A stretch of DNA of 64,000 nt, taken from an uncultured Propionibacteriaceae bacterium (GTDB taxonomy: Bacteria > Actinomycetota > Actinomycetes > Propionibacteriales > Propionibacteriaceae). Positions 37,172 through 45,279 of the stretch are shown here, in pieces (the stretch's first letter is position 1; each line of letters opens with the position of its first letter). The notes under the pieces are model-generated. The model saw only the letters and a list, made by a program, of their open reading frames with translations. It was not told the origin of the DNA and did no database searches. A program made the position numbers and the translations under genes. The stretch covers positions 1 through 64,000 of the forward strand of contig CALLVV010000076.1 in assembly GCA_938012815.1 (NCBI GenBank), read 5' to 3'.

Positions 37172-38446
37172 ATGAGCGACCACAAACACGATTCCGATCT
37201 CGACTGGTTGTACCGCCGCGACCAGGAACCGGACCGGACTCGCGGGTATCCGTCGTCGCCCCAGCCGGAACCGTCACCCTACCCTCCCCGCCAGCCGTCG
37301 CCCAGGCAGGAGCCACCGCCCTACCCTCCCCGCCAGCCATCGCCCTGGCAGGAGTCGTCGTCCTACCCCGGCGCGGCAGCTCGGGACGCCGGGCAGCCAA
37401 TGCCTTCCCGGCCTGCAACACCGCAGCAGCTCTCGCAGGGATTCACCCAGCCCCCACCACCTACCCGCCCGCCCAAGGTTCGCAGCCCGAGGCGTCGGCA
37501 TCCGATCAGGCGTCTGGTTCTCATCCTGGTCCTCGCATGGGTGGCGTTCATGATCGGAACCCCCATCTACGCCTGGACCATTGGCACCGTGGTGCCGACC
37601 ACCCCCGGGGGCGACCGGCCCGCCGAACAACCCGGCACCGCCGTGCTGTTGGTCGGCTCGGACGGGCGCGAAAAACTCACCGAACAGCAGCGTGGCGAAC
37701 TCGGTACCGGGGACACCGAGGGACAGCGCACGGACAGCATGATGCTGCTGTACAAGCCCCCCTCCGGAAAGTCCGCCATGATCTCGCTGCCCCGCGACTC
37801 CTGGATCGATGTTCCCGGACACGGCAAGGCGAAGTTGAACGCCGCCTACGCCTGGGGCGGGGCGCCGCTGCTGATTCAGACCATAGAAGCCAACACCGGG
37901 ATCAGGATCGACGGCTATCTCGAGGTCGGTTTCCTCGGGGTGGTCGAGGCCGTGGATGCGGTGGGCGGCATCGAGATCTGCCCGGAGAAGGCCATCAGCG
38001 ACAAGGACGCCCACCTGGAGCTGCAGGCGGGGTGCCAGAACATCAACGGGAAGACGGCCCTCGGCTACGTCCGGATGCGCAAGTCCGACCAGACCGGCGA
38101 CATCGGCCGCATGATGCGCCAACGCGAGGTGATCGGGAAGGTCGCGAAGAAGGCTCTGAATCCATTGACCCTGATCAATCCCATCTCCTACTGGAAACTG
38201 AACATGGCGGCAGCCCATACCCTGGGGCGGGGCTCCGAGACCGGCTTCGGTGAGGTGCTGGGAGGAGTCGGGGTGTTCCTCAGCTCCGCCACGGGATCCG
38301 GGTATTCCCTCAGCGTGCCCGTCGCCGACGCGAACGCCAACCGCGGCGGCCAGAGCGTGATGCTCTGGGACAAGGAGGCAAGCCAGGAGGTCTTCAAAAC
38401 CGTGATCGGGGGCAACACCGAGCCACTCGCCAAGTACTCCCACTGA
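37172..38446 (+). CDS. LytR-CpsA-Psr (LCP) family protein with Pro-rich cytoplasmic tail
   Basis: A 424-residue LCP protein. The first 110 residues are Pro/Gln-rich and contain a near-exact direct repeat built on PYPPRQPSP, a cytoplasmic tail. One membrane helix (LVLILVLAWVAFMIGTPIYAW) follows, then the LCP domain with VLLVGSDGREKL, MISLPRDSWIDVPG, KLNAAYAWGG and GYVRMRKSDQTGDIGRMMRQREVI. The Asp and Arg residues that bind the pyrophosphate lipid are intact. It acts at the outer face in attaching wall glycopolymer. Confidence 0.93.
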   Translation: MSDHKHDSDLDWLYRRDQEPDRTRGYPSSPQPEPSPYPPRQPSPRQEPPPYPPRQPSPWQESSSYPGAAARDAGQPMPSRPATPQQLSQGFTQPPPPTRPPKVRSPRRRHPIRRLVLILVLAWVAFMIGTPIYAWTIGTVVPTTPGGDRPAEQPGTAVLLVGSDGREKLTEQQRGELGTGDTEGQRTDSMMLLYKPPSGKSAMISLPRDSWIDVPGHGKAKLNAAYAWGGAPLLIQTIEANTGIRIDGYLEVGFLGVVEAVDAVGGIEICPEKAISDKDAHLELQAGCQNINGKTALGYVRMRKSDQTGDIGRMMRQREVIGKVAKKALNPLTLINPISYWKLNMAAAHTLGRGSETGFGEVLGGVGVFLSSATGSGYSLSVPVADANANRGGQSVMLWDKEASQEVFKTVIGGNTEPLAKYSH

Positions 38447-38547
38447 TCCCGGCGGCCGGCACCCTCAGCGGGCCAGGCGCACCTCCGCCTTGACGGCTTG
38501 GCTATTCTGGTGAGAGTTTTAGTTTCCCGATTCGGAGGGACAGAACA

Positions 38548-40044
38548 ATGAGTCAGAACTATCAAGGACCTCCCCAGCAAGGAAATTACCCGCAGGGACC
38601 CCAGCCGCCGCAGGGAGTTCTCCTGCCCCCGGGCGGTGTCCCCGCCCCGGCCAAGCGCAAGTCCAAGAAGACGGCGATCATCGCAGGCGTCCTCGCCCTC
38701 GCCCTGCTCGCCGGAGGCGGTTTCCTCGTCTGGTCGTTGCTGCGAGGGGCTGCGCCCGCCGCGGCCAAGGGCATCCCGTCCAACGCCTTGGCGGTGTTCG
38801 AGGTGAACCTGAACCCGTCCGCGGGCGACAAGTTGGCGGTCAAGGAACTCGCAGCAAAATTCCCCTTCCTGAAGGACGAGGCCAACGACGCCGGGGACGA
38901 CTACAAGAAGGCTCTCTGGTCCGTGCTGGCCAAGAGCGCCAAGAGCGCCCCGGACTACGAATCCGAGGTGAAACCGTGGCTTGGTGACTCCGCTGCCATC
39001 GCGGCCCTGCCCGGGAAGGATTCCGGAAGCAGCTCCGGATCCAGCTCGTACGTCTTCTCCGTCCAAGTCACTAACAAGGACTCCGCCAAGGCCTTCGCCG
39101 ACAAGCACATCAAGGGTAAAAAGATCTTCGTCGACGACCTGATGGTGATCACAAACGACGAGAAGAGCGACATCAGCGAGTCCTCCCTGAAGGACAACAT
39201 CACCTCCGTCGAATCCTACAAGGCGGACATGGGCAAACTGGGAGACGGTTTCCTCGCCACTGCATGGATTTCCTCGGATTTCATCAAGCAGTTCGGTTCC
39301 CAAGAAATCAACACCGCCGGTATTCTCGAATCACGCTTTGCGGCAGGCCTCAAGGTGCAGGACGGGGCCATCGCCTTGCGAACCATCACTTGGCAGAAGG
39401 ACGAGATCAAGGACCGTGGCGAGAATGTCAAGGACCTCGCTGGCAGCATGCCCGCTGACTGGCTTGGTTCCCTCGCCTTCTCCCCGTCACCCGACCTCGT
39501 GAACAAGGCTTGGGAGAGTCTCGAGTCCCTGCCTGCCTCAAGCCAACGCCAGCTGGAAGACTTCGGGATCTCCTCGGCCGATGATCTGCGGGCGCTCCTC
39601 GGCACCCAGTTCTCCTTCGCCGTCACGGGTGATTCCAAGCAGCTCCAGGTCGGCATCAAAGTGCACACCAAGGACCCGGAAAAGCACAAGAACATCGTGG
39701 AGAAGATCACCAGGAGCGGGACCCTGCAGGATGCCAAGACCACCGTTGAAGGCGACACCGTCATCACCACCTTCAACGCCGACAGCAATGATTCTTTCTC
39801 GAACCCCAGCGACCGGCTCAGCGGGAACAGCGAGCACGAGAAACTGACCAAGGGAATCGACAACCCACAGTCCTCGGCATGGGTGAACGTTCCGCAGGTC
39901 CTGGACGTCATGGAAAAGAGCAGCCGCAATGGGCTGCCAACGCAGCTCAAGGAGAACCTGGGGCCGATCAGCGGCATCGGAATGGTAGCGGGCCAGATCG
40001 ATGACCACTACTTCGATTCCTGGGTCCGGGTCGGAACCAAGTGA
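38548..40044 (+). CDS. DUF3352 domain protein, membrane-anchored
   Basis: A 498-residue protein. A Pro/Gln/Gly-rich cytoplasmic tail of about 30 residues leads to a basic stretch and one membrane helix (TAIIAGVLALALLAGGGFLVW). The rest is extracytoplasmic DUF3352: GIPSNALAVFEVNLNP, WLGDSAAIAALPGK and AFADKHIKGKKIFV. Its function is unknown. The start at 38548 has GGAGG nine bases upstream. It ends before a short tandem repeat and a strong terminator. Confidence 0.85.
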   Translation: MSQNYQGPPQQGNYPQGPQPPQGVLLPPGGVPAPAKRKSKKTAIIAGVLALALLAGGGFLVWSLLRGAAPAAAKGIPSNALAVFEVNLNPSAGDKLAVKELAAKFPFLKDEANDAGDDYKKALWSVLAKSAKSAPDYESEVKPWLGDSAAIAALPGKDSGSSSGSSSYVFSVQVTNKDSAKAFADKHIKGKKIFVDDLMVITNDEKSDISESSLKDNITSVESYKADMGKLGDGFLATAWISSDFIKQFGSQEINTAGILESRFAAGLKVQDGAIALRTITWQKDEIKDRGENVKDLAGSMPADWLGSLAFSPSPDLVNKAWESLESLPASSQRQLEDFGISSADDLRALLGTQFSFAVTGDSKQLQVGIKVHTKDPEKHKNIVEKITRSGTLQDAKTTVEGDTVITTFNADSNDSFSNPSDRLSGNSEHEKLTKGIDNPQSSAWVNVPQVLDVMEKSSRNGLPTQLKENLGPISGIGMVAGQIDDHYFDSWVRVGTK

Positions 40045-40080
40045 TCCACCACTCCTGAGACGATCCACCACTCCTGAAAC
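40043..40080. repeat. Tandem 19-bp direct repeat after DUF3352
   Basis: Two adjacent 19-base units, 40043-40061 and 40062-40080, differ at one base (GAGAC versus GAAAC at the end). The first begins within the DUF3352 stop codon and the second runs into the terminator stem. Confidence 0.8.
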
Positions 40081-40117
40081 GAGGGTGCCCCGGTGAACAT
40101 CCACCGGGGCACCCTCG
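40080..40117. terminator. Bidirectional terminator between DUF3352 and purE
   Basis: A perfect 16-bp stem (40080-40095 with 40102-40117) has a 6-base loop, between convergent genes. Confidence 0.85.
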
Positions 40118-40131
40118 CTCGTTCATCGTCC

Positions 40132-40629
40132 TCAGTTTCCCGAACCGGCCTTGCGCACCACCTCACCCTTGGCACGTGCGTTGTCACGCAGGTTTGCCTG
40201 GAACTGCACCATCTGCGCCCGCAGTTTCTCGTCACCGGCGGCGAGGATGCGGACGGCCAGCAAACCGGCGTTGCGGGCGTTGCCGACGGCGACCGTGGCA
40301 ACGGGAACACCGGCGGGCATCTGAACGATCGACAGCAGCGAGTCCATGCCGTCCAAGTGCTTGAGCGCCACGGGCACCCCGATCACCGGCAGCGGTGTCA
40401 GGGCCGCCAACATCCCGGGCAGGTGCGCAGCGCCCCCGGCACCGGCGACGATCACCTTGAAGCCCTGCTCGTGGGCAGACCGCCCGAATGCCACCATCTC
40501 CTCGGGCATCCGGTGGGCGCTCACCACATCCGCCCTATAGCTGACCCCGAACTCCTCGAGGGCCTCCGCAGCGGTCTGCATCGTCGGCCAGTCCGAGTCG
40601 GAGCCCATCAGGATCGCGACATCACTCAT
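40132..40629 (-). CDS. purE: N5-carboxyaminoimidazole ribonucleotide mutase
   Basis: A 165-residue enzyme of purine synthesis that rearranges N5-CAIR to CAIR. It shows [38 protein letters not shown] and [17 protein letters not shown], the class I PurE signature with the catalytic SAHR histidine. It overlaps the purK stop by 8 bases, so the two steps are co-translated. Confidence 0.96.
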   Translation of the reverse strand: MSDVAILMGSDSDWPTMQTAAEALEEFGVSYRADVVSAHRMPEEMVAFGRSAHEQGFKVIVAGAGGAAHLPGMLAALTPLPVIGVPVALKHLDGMDSLLSIVQMPAGVPVATVAVGNARNAGLLAVRILAAGDEKLRAQMVQFQANLRDNARAKGEVVRKAGSGN

Positions 40630-41779
40630 CGGTTTCTCCCATCAGGTAGCGAGCGGCATGCCGAGCACGTCGCAATGCCGCTTCGAGGTCGGTGTCGCAG
40701 GCGGTGACGTGACCCACCTTGCGGCCGGGACGCACCTGCTTCCCGTACAGATGAACTGCCAGTTCCCGGTCCCTGGCGAACACGTGCCTGAGAGCCTCAG
40801 TGAGGTCCTTCTCAGTTCCCCCCAGCACGTTGGTCATCACGGCAACCGGGGTGGTCATCTCCGGGCTGCCGAGCGGAAGGTCCAGGACCGCACGGATGTG
40901 GTTTACGAACTGACTGGTCCGGGCCCCCTCGATGCTCCAGTGACCGGTGTTGTGGGGGCGCATGGCCAGTTCGTTGACGACGATGCGGCCGTCGCGGGCC
41001 TGCATGAGTTCAACGGCGAGTACACCGATGACCCCCAGTTCGCCCGCGATGCGCAGCGCCAGCTCCTGCAACGCCGCCGCGTCGGTTCCGGGAAGCCCCG
41101 GTGCCGGGGTGATCGTCTCCACGCACACCCCGTCGCGCTGGGTGGTCTCGGAGACGGGATAGACCACGGCCTGGCAGCTCGAACGAACTGCGATCACGGA
41201 GAGTTCGCGTTCGAAATCGATGAACTCCTCGGCCACGATCACCACTTCCTCGCCTGCCGAGACGTCGGGTTTGGTCTCAAAGGGGGCCGCGGCCTCCGAT
41301 GGCCCGTGGAGTTTCCACACGCCTTTCCCGTCGTAGCCTCCGCGGGAGGTCTTGGCGATGATCGGCCAGCCCTGTTCCTGCCCGAAGTCGACGAGTTCCT
41401 GGACCGTCCGGCACATCGTGAAACGCGGGCACGGCACGCCCAATCCTGACAGCCGTTCCCGCATCCGGGCCTTGTCCTGGGCGTGTTCGAGAGCATCCGG
41501 CCCGGGTTTCACGGCGACTCGGTCCTCGAGAGCGCGCAGGTGCCTGGTGGGGACGTGTTCGTGATCGAAGGTGATGACGTCACACTCCTGCGCGAACGCG
41601 GTGAGCGTCTCAAGGTCCGTGTAGTCGCCGACCGCGGTCAGCGGAACCACCTGCGCCGCGGAGGAGTCGGGCTCCTCCGCCAGCAGGTGGGTTTCGATGC
41701 CCAGCCCGATGGATGCCTGCTGCATCATCCGGGCCAGCTGCCCACCCCCGATGATTCCGACCCGATAACGACGATCCAC
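40622..41779 (-). CDS. purK: N5-carboxyaminoimidazole ribonucleotide synthase
   Basis: A 385-residue ATP-grasp enzyme that makes N5-CAIR from AIR, bicarbonate and ATP, just before PurE. It begins [16 protein letters not shown], with [12 protein letters not shown] and [15 protein letters not shown] as ATP-grasp motifs. The GTG at 41779 is preceded 8 bases upstream by TAGGCT (41788-41793), so it may have its own promoter despite the short gap to the PH-domain gene. Confidence 0.95.
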   Translation of the reverse strand: MDRRYRVGIIGGGQLARMMQQASIGLGIETHLLAEEPDSSAAQVVPLTAVGDYTDLETLTAFAQECDVITFDHEHVPTRHLRALEDRVAVKPGPDALEHAQDKARMRERLSGLGVPCPRFTMCRTVQELVDFGQEQGWPIIAKTSRGGYDGKGVWKLHGPSEAAAPFETKPDVSAGEEVVIVAEEFIDFERELSVIAVRSSCQAVVYPVSETTQRDGVCVETITPAPGLPGTDAAALQELALRIAGELGVIGVLAVELMQARDGRIVVNELAMRPHNTGHWSIEGARTSQFVNHIRAVLDLPLGSPEMTTPVAVMTNVLGGTEKDLTEALRHVFARDRELAVHLYGKQVRPGRKVGHVTACDTDLEAALRRARHAARYLMGETDE

Positions 41780-41787
41780 GGGGCAGC

Positions 41788-41793
41788 AGCCTA
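41788..41793 (-). promoter_or_regulatory. Possible -10 box of purK (leaderless)
   Basis: TAGGCT lies 8 bases before the GTG at 41779, directly next to the stop codon of the PH-domain gene. It is weaker than the others because the gap to the upstream gene is only 14 bases. Confidence 0.35.
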
Positions 41794-42288
41794 CTATTCG
41801 ACCTCGGGTTCCCCGTCGAAGATCAGATCAGCGATCACCACGTGAACCTTCTCCACGTTCGGGACGTCCGTCAGGGTGAGGGGCTTCTCCGCGGCCGTTT
41901 CGAGGATCAGGGTGCCGCAACCGAACATCCGGTCCATCAGGGAGCTCTCGGTGTTGACGTTGTTGATGCTGCGCAGCGGGAAGTCGTGGCCCGTCTTGTT
42001 GAGGATTCCCTTGCGGGTGATGATCCGGCGGTTCGTGACGGTGTAGGTGGAGGTCAGCCACAGCAGCCAGGGTTTGATGACCAACCACACGATCACGGCT
42101 GCGAAGATGATGACCAGAGCCCAGATGCCCCACGGTTTGGCCTGTTCGGGAAGCCACACCAGAGCGATGGTCAGCAACGCGCTGGCCAAGAACAGGATCA
42201 GGATCGCCCCCACGAGCGATTTGAGGTGGGTACGCAGGTGTAGAACCACCTGCTCGTCGGGGGCCAGCATGTCCTTCCTAAGCGCCAT
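41794..42288 (-). CDS. PH domain (bPH2/DUF304) membrane protein
   Basis: A 164-residue protein with two membrane helices (LVGAILILFLASALLTIALVW and IWALVIIFAAVIVWLVI) followed by a bacterial PH domain with YTVTNRRIITRKGILNKTG and INNVNTESSLMDRMFGCG. The same protein occupies this position beside birA and purK in M. tuberculosis (Rv3278c). Its function is unknown; phospholipid or protein binding is inferred from the fold. Confidence 0.87.
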   Translation of the reverse strand: MALRKDMLAPDEQVVLHLRTHLKSLVGAILILFLASALLTIALVWLPEQAKPWGIWALVIIFAAVIVWLVIKPWLLWLTSTYTVTNRRIITRKGILNKTGHDFPLRSINNVNTESSLMDRMFGCGTLILETAAEKPLTLTDVPNVEKVHVVIADLIFDGEPEVE

Positions 42289-42306
42289 GACACAAGTCTC
42301 TCACGT

Positions 42307-43053
42307 TCACCGGGCAAGCCGTGCATGGATGACGTCACCGACCGCGAAGGTCTCAATCCCGGATGCGGTCGCCACCCGGAGCCGCCCGTGCTTGTCCACC
42401 CCGTGCCCGATTCCCTCCACGGTTCGTCGCTCATCGACGACGATACGAAGCGGGGTCCCGATGGATGCACAGCGCCGCTGGTACTCGTCACGAACCTCCC
42501 CCGCGCCCTGCCAGTGCTCGTAGAGCGGCTGGAAATGGTCCAGGACCGATCCCAGGAGCTGTTTCGGATCCTCGCGAAGTCCTGCGATCCTGAGGGAGGT
42601 GGCGGCCGGGACGGGAAGCTGGTCCTCCCTGATCGAAACGTTTATGCCGATCCCGATCACGGCGCGGGGCCCGTCCGGGTGTTCAACGCGTTCGCTCAGG
42701 ATCCCGCATACCTTGCGTCCATCGATGAGCACGTCGTTGGGCCATTTGAGCTGAACCCGTCCCGGCTCGGTGGCCAAGCCGTCGACGGCCGCGTGCACAG
42801 CCATGCCCGCCAGCAGCGACAGCCACCCCCACTGAGACAGTTCCGGCCTCGGCTCGAGCAGCATGGAAAAGGCCAGTGAAGTGCCCGGGGGAGCCACCCA
42901 GGCGCGGTCCATGCGCCCACGACCGGCCCGCTGTTCCAAGGTCGCCACGGCGAGTCCCTCCGCCCCGCCCCGCCGGGCCTCCTCGGCCACGTCGGAATTG
43001 GTGGATCCGGTGTGATCCAGCCAACGCACCTCACGCCACATGCTCACGGACAT
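42307..43053 (-). CDS. birA: Biotin-[acetyl-CoA-carboxylase] ligase
   Basis: A 248-residue class I biotin protein ligase without a DNA-binding domain. It makes biotinyl-AMP and biotinylates the carrier domain of AccC (57177-58955). Motifs: STNSDVAEEARRG, the adenylate loop QRAGRGRMDRAWVA and the substrate strand VQLKWPNDVLIDGRKV. The start at 43053 fits a TAAGGT box 7 bases upstream. The usual divergent neighbour accD is displaced by the four-gene paralog block. Confidence 0.94.
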   Translation of the reverse strand: MSVSMWREVRWLDHTGSTNSDVAEEARRGGAEGLAVATLEQRAGRGRMDRAWVAPPGTSLAFSMLLEPRPELSQWGWLSLLAGMAVHAAVDGLATEPGRVQLKWPNDVLIDGRKVCGILSERVEHPDGPRAVIGIGINVSIREDQLPVPAATSLRIAGLREDPKQLLGSVLDHFQPLYEHWQGAGEVRDEYQRRCASIGTPLRIVVDERRTVEGIGHGVDKHGRLRVATASGIETFAVGDVIHARLAR

Positions 43054-43060
43054 GACCGTC

Positions 43061-43066
43061 ACCTTA
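43061..43066 (-). promoter_or_regulatory. -10 box of birA (leaderless)
   Basis: TAAGGT lies 7 bases before the ATG at 43053. Confidence 0.5.
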
Positions 43067-43127
43067 GAGGCTCCGAGACAGGGGGTGCCACGAGACCGCG
43101 CCGGGGTGTTCACCTTGAACAACGACG

Positions 43128-43161
43128 CCGTCCGGCGTGTCGCCGGACCCACGCCGGACGG
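43128..43161 (-). terminator. Terminator downstream of the paralog array
   Basis: A perfect 12-bp stem (43128-43139 with 43150-43161) with a 10-base loop lies 43 bases after the stop codon of the last paralog and before the birA promoter, so it would end the array's transcripts. Confidence 0.6.
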
Positions 43162-43203
43162 GGACGTGGCGAAGGCCGTCACGGGCTGCGGGGTCGCTGT
43201 GTG

Positions 43204-44202
43204 TCATTCCGGGTGGTTGGTTCCGTCGGTCAAAGCCGGCCGGGACACCCGATCGGGCAAATAATAAAGAGCCAACGAATCCAAAATCCTCTGCAACTGA
43301 CCAAGAGCCGCATCACGCTCCCCCTCCGTCCCCGCACCAACAACAAGCCTCGCAGCCTTGACAGCACGCCGCAAACCATCCCGGAACTCAGGCGCAGCAT
43401 GACGAATCCCCACCCGCTCCGCATGCTGCCTCGCAAGAACAAAAGCCAACTCAACCCGATCCGCCCGCTCCGACGAAGGATCATCATCAAACTCAACCAA
43501 CGCCCTCTCAAACGCCGCCGTCCTCGGCACCACCGGATCAAACAAAGCAGGACACTCAACCCGATAAACCAAATCACCACGAAGCCTGCCATACTCACCC
43601 CGAATCCGCTCCACCTGAAGCTCCGGAGAAACAGCAGCCCCAGCAGGCAGAGCACCCCGCCACAACTCCCCACGCTCAACAGCCAACGCATACTCATGAA
43701 CATTCCCAGGAGTAACACCAAGCCTCTCCTGACCAAGGATTTCCCCTCGTTGCGTGCCGAACACCATCGCTCCAATCACTATTCCGATCGGTCCAGCGAT
43801 GTAAATGCCGGCCAATCCGATGAGCAGCTGGAGCAGAGATGACTTACTGTAGTGATCCAGGAGAACAACCGTCAGGAAAATGGGGATTGCCAGCCAGCCA
43901 TAGAAAACCCAGGAAGACTTTTTCCTCGACACCAGCGGGGGCAGGAGCATGGCCCGCCCCCCCGATCCGATCATCTCCTCCACACACTCCTTCACCTTGG
44001 CCCCGGGTTTGAATTTCCCGGTTATCGGGTTGTTGAGAAACGCGACTTGCTGTTTCACCCGTATTCTTGAAGCCCTTCCTTCTCGTTCCATCCTCACACT
44101 CACGATCATGCTGCTGTTATCGGTGAAGAGCAGCAGCGCACCGGGCGCGAGCCTCTTGAGTCGGCACTCCGGAGCCACCAGTTTCCAGTAATCCCCAGTC
44201 AT
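43204..44202 (-). CDS. Paralog A: two-helix membrane protein of unknown family (second gene of pair 2)
   Basis: A 332-residue protein that I do not recognise. Residues 1-105 are a soluble domain (WKLVAPECRLKRLAPGALLL, ending RAMLLPPL). Two hydrophobic helices follow (about 108-127 and 132-158), then a 178-residue soluble C-terminus, EYGRLRGDLVYRVECPALFD to LDSLALYYLPDR, mostly helical. The last 178 codons are identical in DNA to those of paralog C. Codons there end almost only in T or G, while the N-terminal half is host-like. It overlaps paralog B by 4 bases (ATGA). Confidence 0.8.
   Translation of the reverse strand: MTGDYWKLVAPECRLKRLAPGALLLFTDNSSMIVSVRMEREGRASRIRVKQQVAFLNNPITGKFKPGAKVKECVEEMIGSGGRAMLLPPLVSRKKSSWVFYGWLAIPIFLTVVLLDHYSKSSLLQLLIGLAGIYIAGPIGIVIGAMVFGTQRGEILGQERLGVTPGNVHEYALAVERGELWRGALPAGAAVSPELQVERIRGEYGRLRGDLVYRVECPALFDPVVPRTAAFERALVEFDDDPSSERADRVELAFVLARQHAERVGIRHAAPEFRDGLRRAVKAARLVVGAGTEGERDAALGQLQRILDSLALYYLPDRVSRPALTDGTNHPE
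43207..43740 (-). repeat. 534-bp exact repeat, copy 1 (in paralog A)
   Basis: This segment is identical in my reading to 45289-45822, offset 2082. It runs from the codon before the stop up to an ATC codon at the membrane-proximal edge of the C-terminal domain, exactly 178 codons. The two genes differ immediately on both sides. Confidence 0.93.
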
Positions 44203-45227
44203 GCGTCTCTCCTTCCGGGCAGCTGGAGATGACCGCCATTCCCGTTCAGCGCGGAACGGGTTTCTTCGGGGCTTGGAAGATAATAGAGGGCCAGATCATC
44301 GAGGATGTCGATGGCGGCATTCAATGCGGATCTCCGCTCGGCCCGGGTGGCGCGCGCGTCCCGGGAGAGCCGAATGGCACGCAACGCCCTACCGGCATCA
44401 TCCCTGACGGCCTCCGGCAGATGTTTCATCCCCACCTTCTCGGCATGCCGCCTAGCCGTCAGAAACGCGTCCTGTACGACTGCGGCCAGTTCCGCCTGCT
44501 CCGCGGCCTCGAGATGCAAATGGGTGGAATCCCATCGAAACAACGCCAAGGTGAGCCTTTCCGTGTGAGGTTCGCCTGCGTCGAACAACGCAGGATACTC
44601 CACTCGATAGGCGACATCACCCAGCAATTGCCCATATTCCTCCTTGACCGCATCCACCTGTTCAGCAGAGTCCAACACGATGTCATCCGGAAGTTCCATC
44701 TCCTCCAACGGATAACTTTTTCCATTCACGATGTACGACCGTTTCTCACACGAGAAGAGCAACAGCTCGAAGGGCGGGGTCAGCACCAGGAGCGGCATGG
44801 CGAGGACAGCCAGCAGCACGACGGTTCGCCACATCGTTCCGGTCAGCCCTTCCCCGAAGATCCACAGAGCCCCCAAGGAGAGCCACAGGATCACCAAGGC
44901 CAGACCGATGAGACGCAGCCCCATACTCTTGTCCTCATTGACCTTTACTTCAGCTATCTCCCCCTGGGGCAGCGTAAAACCGCGAACAGGAACGGACTCT
45001 CCCAGCAGAGCCGCCACGTCGGCAAGCGGCCGGGAGCAATCCACGATAATTGGACTGGAAATTTTGTCACTGCCGATGAGCCGGATCTTGATCCTTCCGG
45101 CCTTCCCTCTCTTGACACAGGATTTCTCCACCACGCGAACATTGGAGTCGTCAAACTGGATCAAGGTGTGCGCTGAAAGTTTGTCAACGCGCGTTGACAG
45201 CGGAATCTCGTGGAGTTTCAAGGCCAT
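44199..45227 (-). CDS. Paralog B: two-helix membrane protein of unknown family (first gene of pair 2)
   Basis: A 342-residue protein with no family that I recognise. The N-terminus MALKLHEIPLSTRVDKL matches paralog D, as do two hydrophobic helices at about residues 127-148 and 155-178. The C-terminal domain has the shared core EEYGQLLGDVAYRVEYPALFD, ARRHAEKVGMKHLPEAVRD and [15 protein letters not shown]. The start at 45227, not an upstream codon at 45251, is set by a TATCCT box 8 bases before it and by the same arrangement in paralog D. Confidence 0.8.
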   Translation of the reverse strand: MALKLHEIPLSTRVDKLSAHTLIQFDDSNVRVVEKSCVKRGKAGRIKIRLIGSDKISSPIIVDCSRPLADVAALLGESVPVRGFTLPQGEIAEVKVNEDKSMGLRLIGLALVILWLSLGALWIFGEGLTGTMWRTVVLLAVLAMPLLVLTPPFELLLFSCEKRSYIVNGKSYPLEEMELPDDIVLDSAEQVDAVKEEYGQLLGDVAYRVEYPALFDAGEPHTERLTLALFRWDSTHLHLEAAEQAELAAVVQDAFLTARRHAEKVGMKHLPEAVRDDAGRALRAIRLSRDARATRAERRSALNAAIDILDDLALYYLPSPEETRSALNGNGGHLQLPGRRDA

Positions 45228-45235
45228 GACACGAC

Positions 45236-45241
45236 AGGATA
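45236..45241 (-). promoter_or_regulatory. -10 box of pair 2 (B-A operon)
   Basis: TATCCT lies 8 bases before the ATG of paralog B. The stretch from the box to the ATG is nearly identical to that upstream of paralog D, one base differing in the spacer. Confidence 0.5.
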
Positions 45242-45279
45242 CCGAATTCAAAGGTCAGAATGGTATCACAGCTGGGAGT

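Noticed and set aside
43052..43264. Short rightward frame divergent from birA
   Set aside because: It overlaps the birA start and promoter, the array terminator and the paralog A 3' end, and has no recognisable domain.
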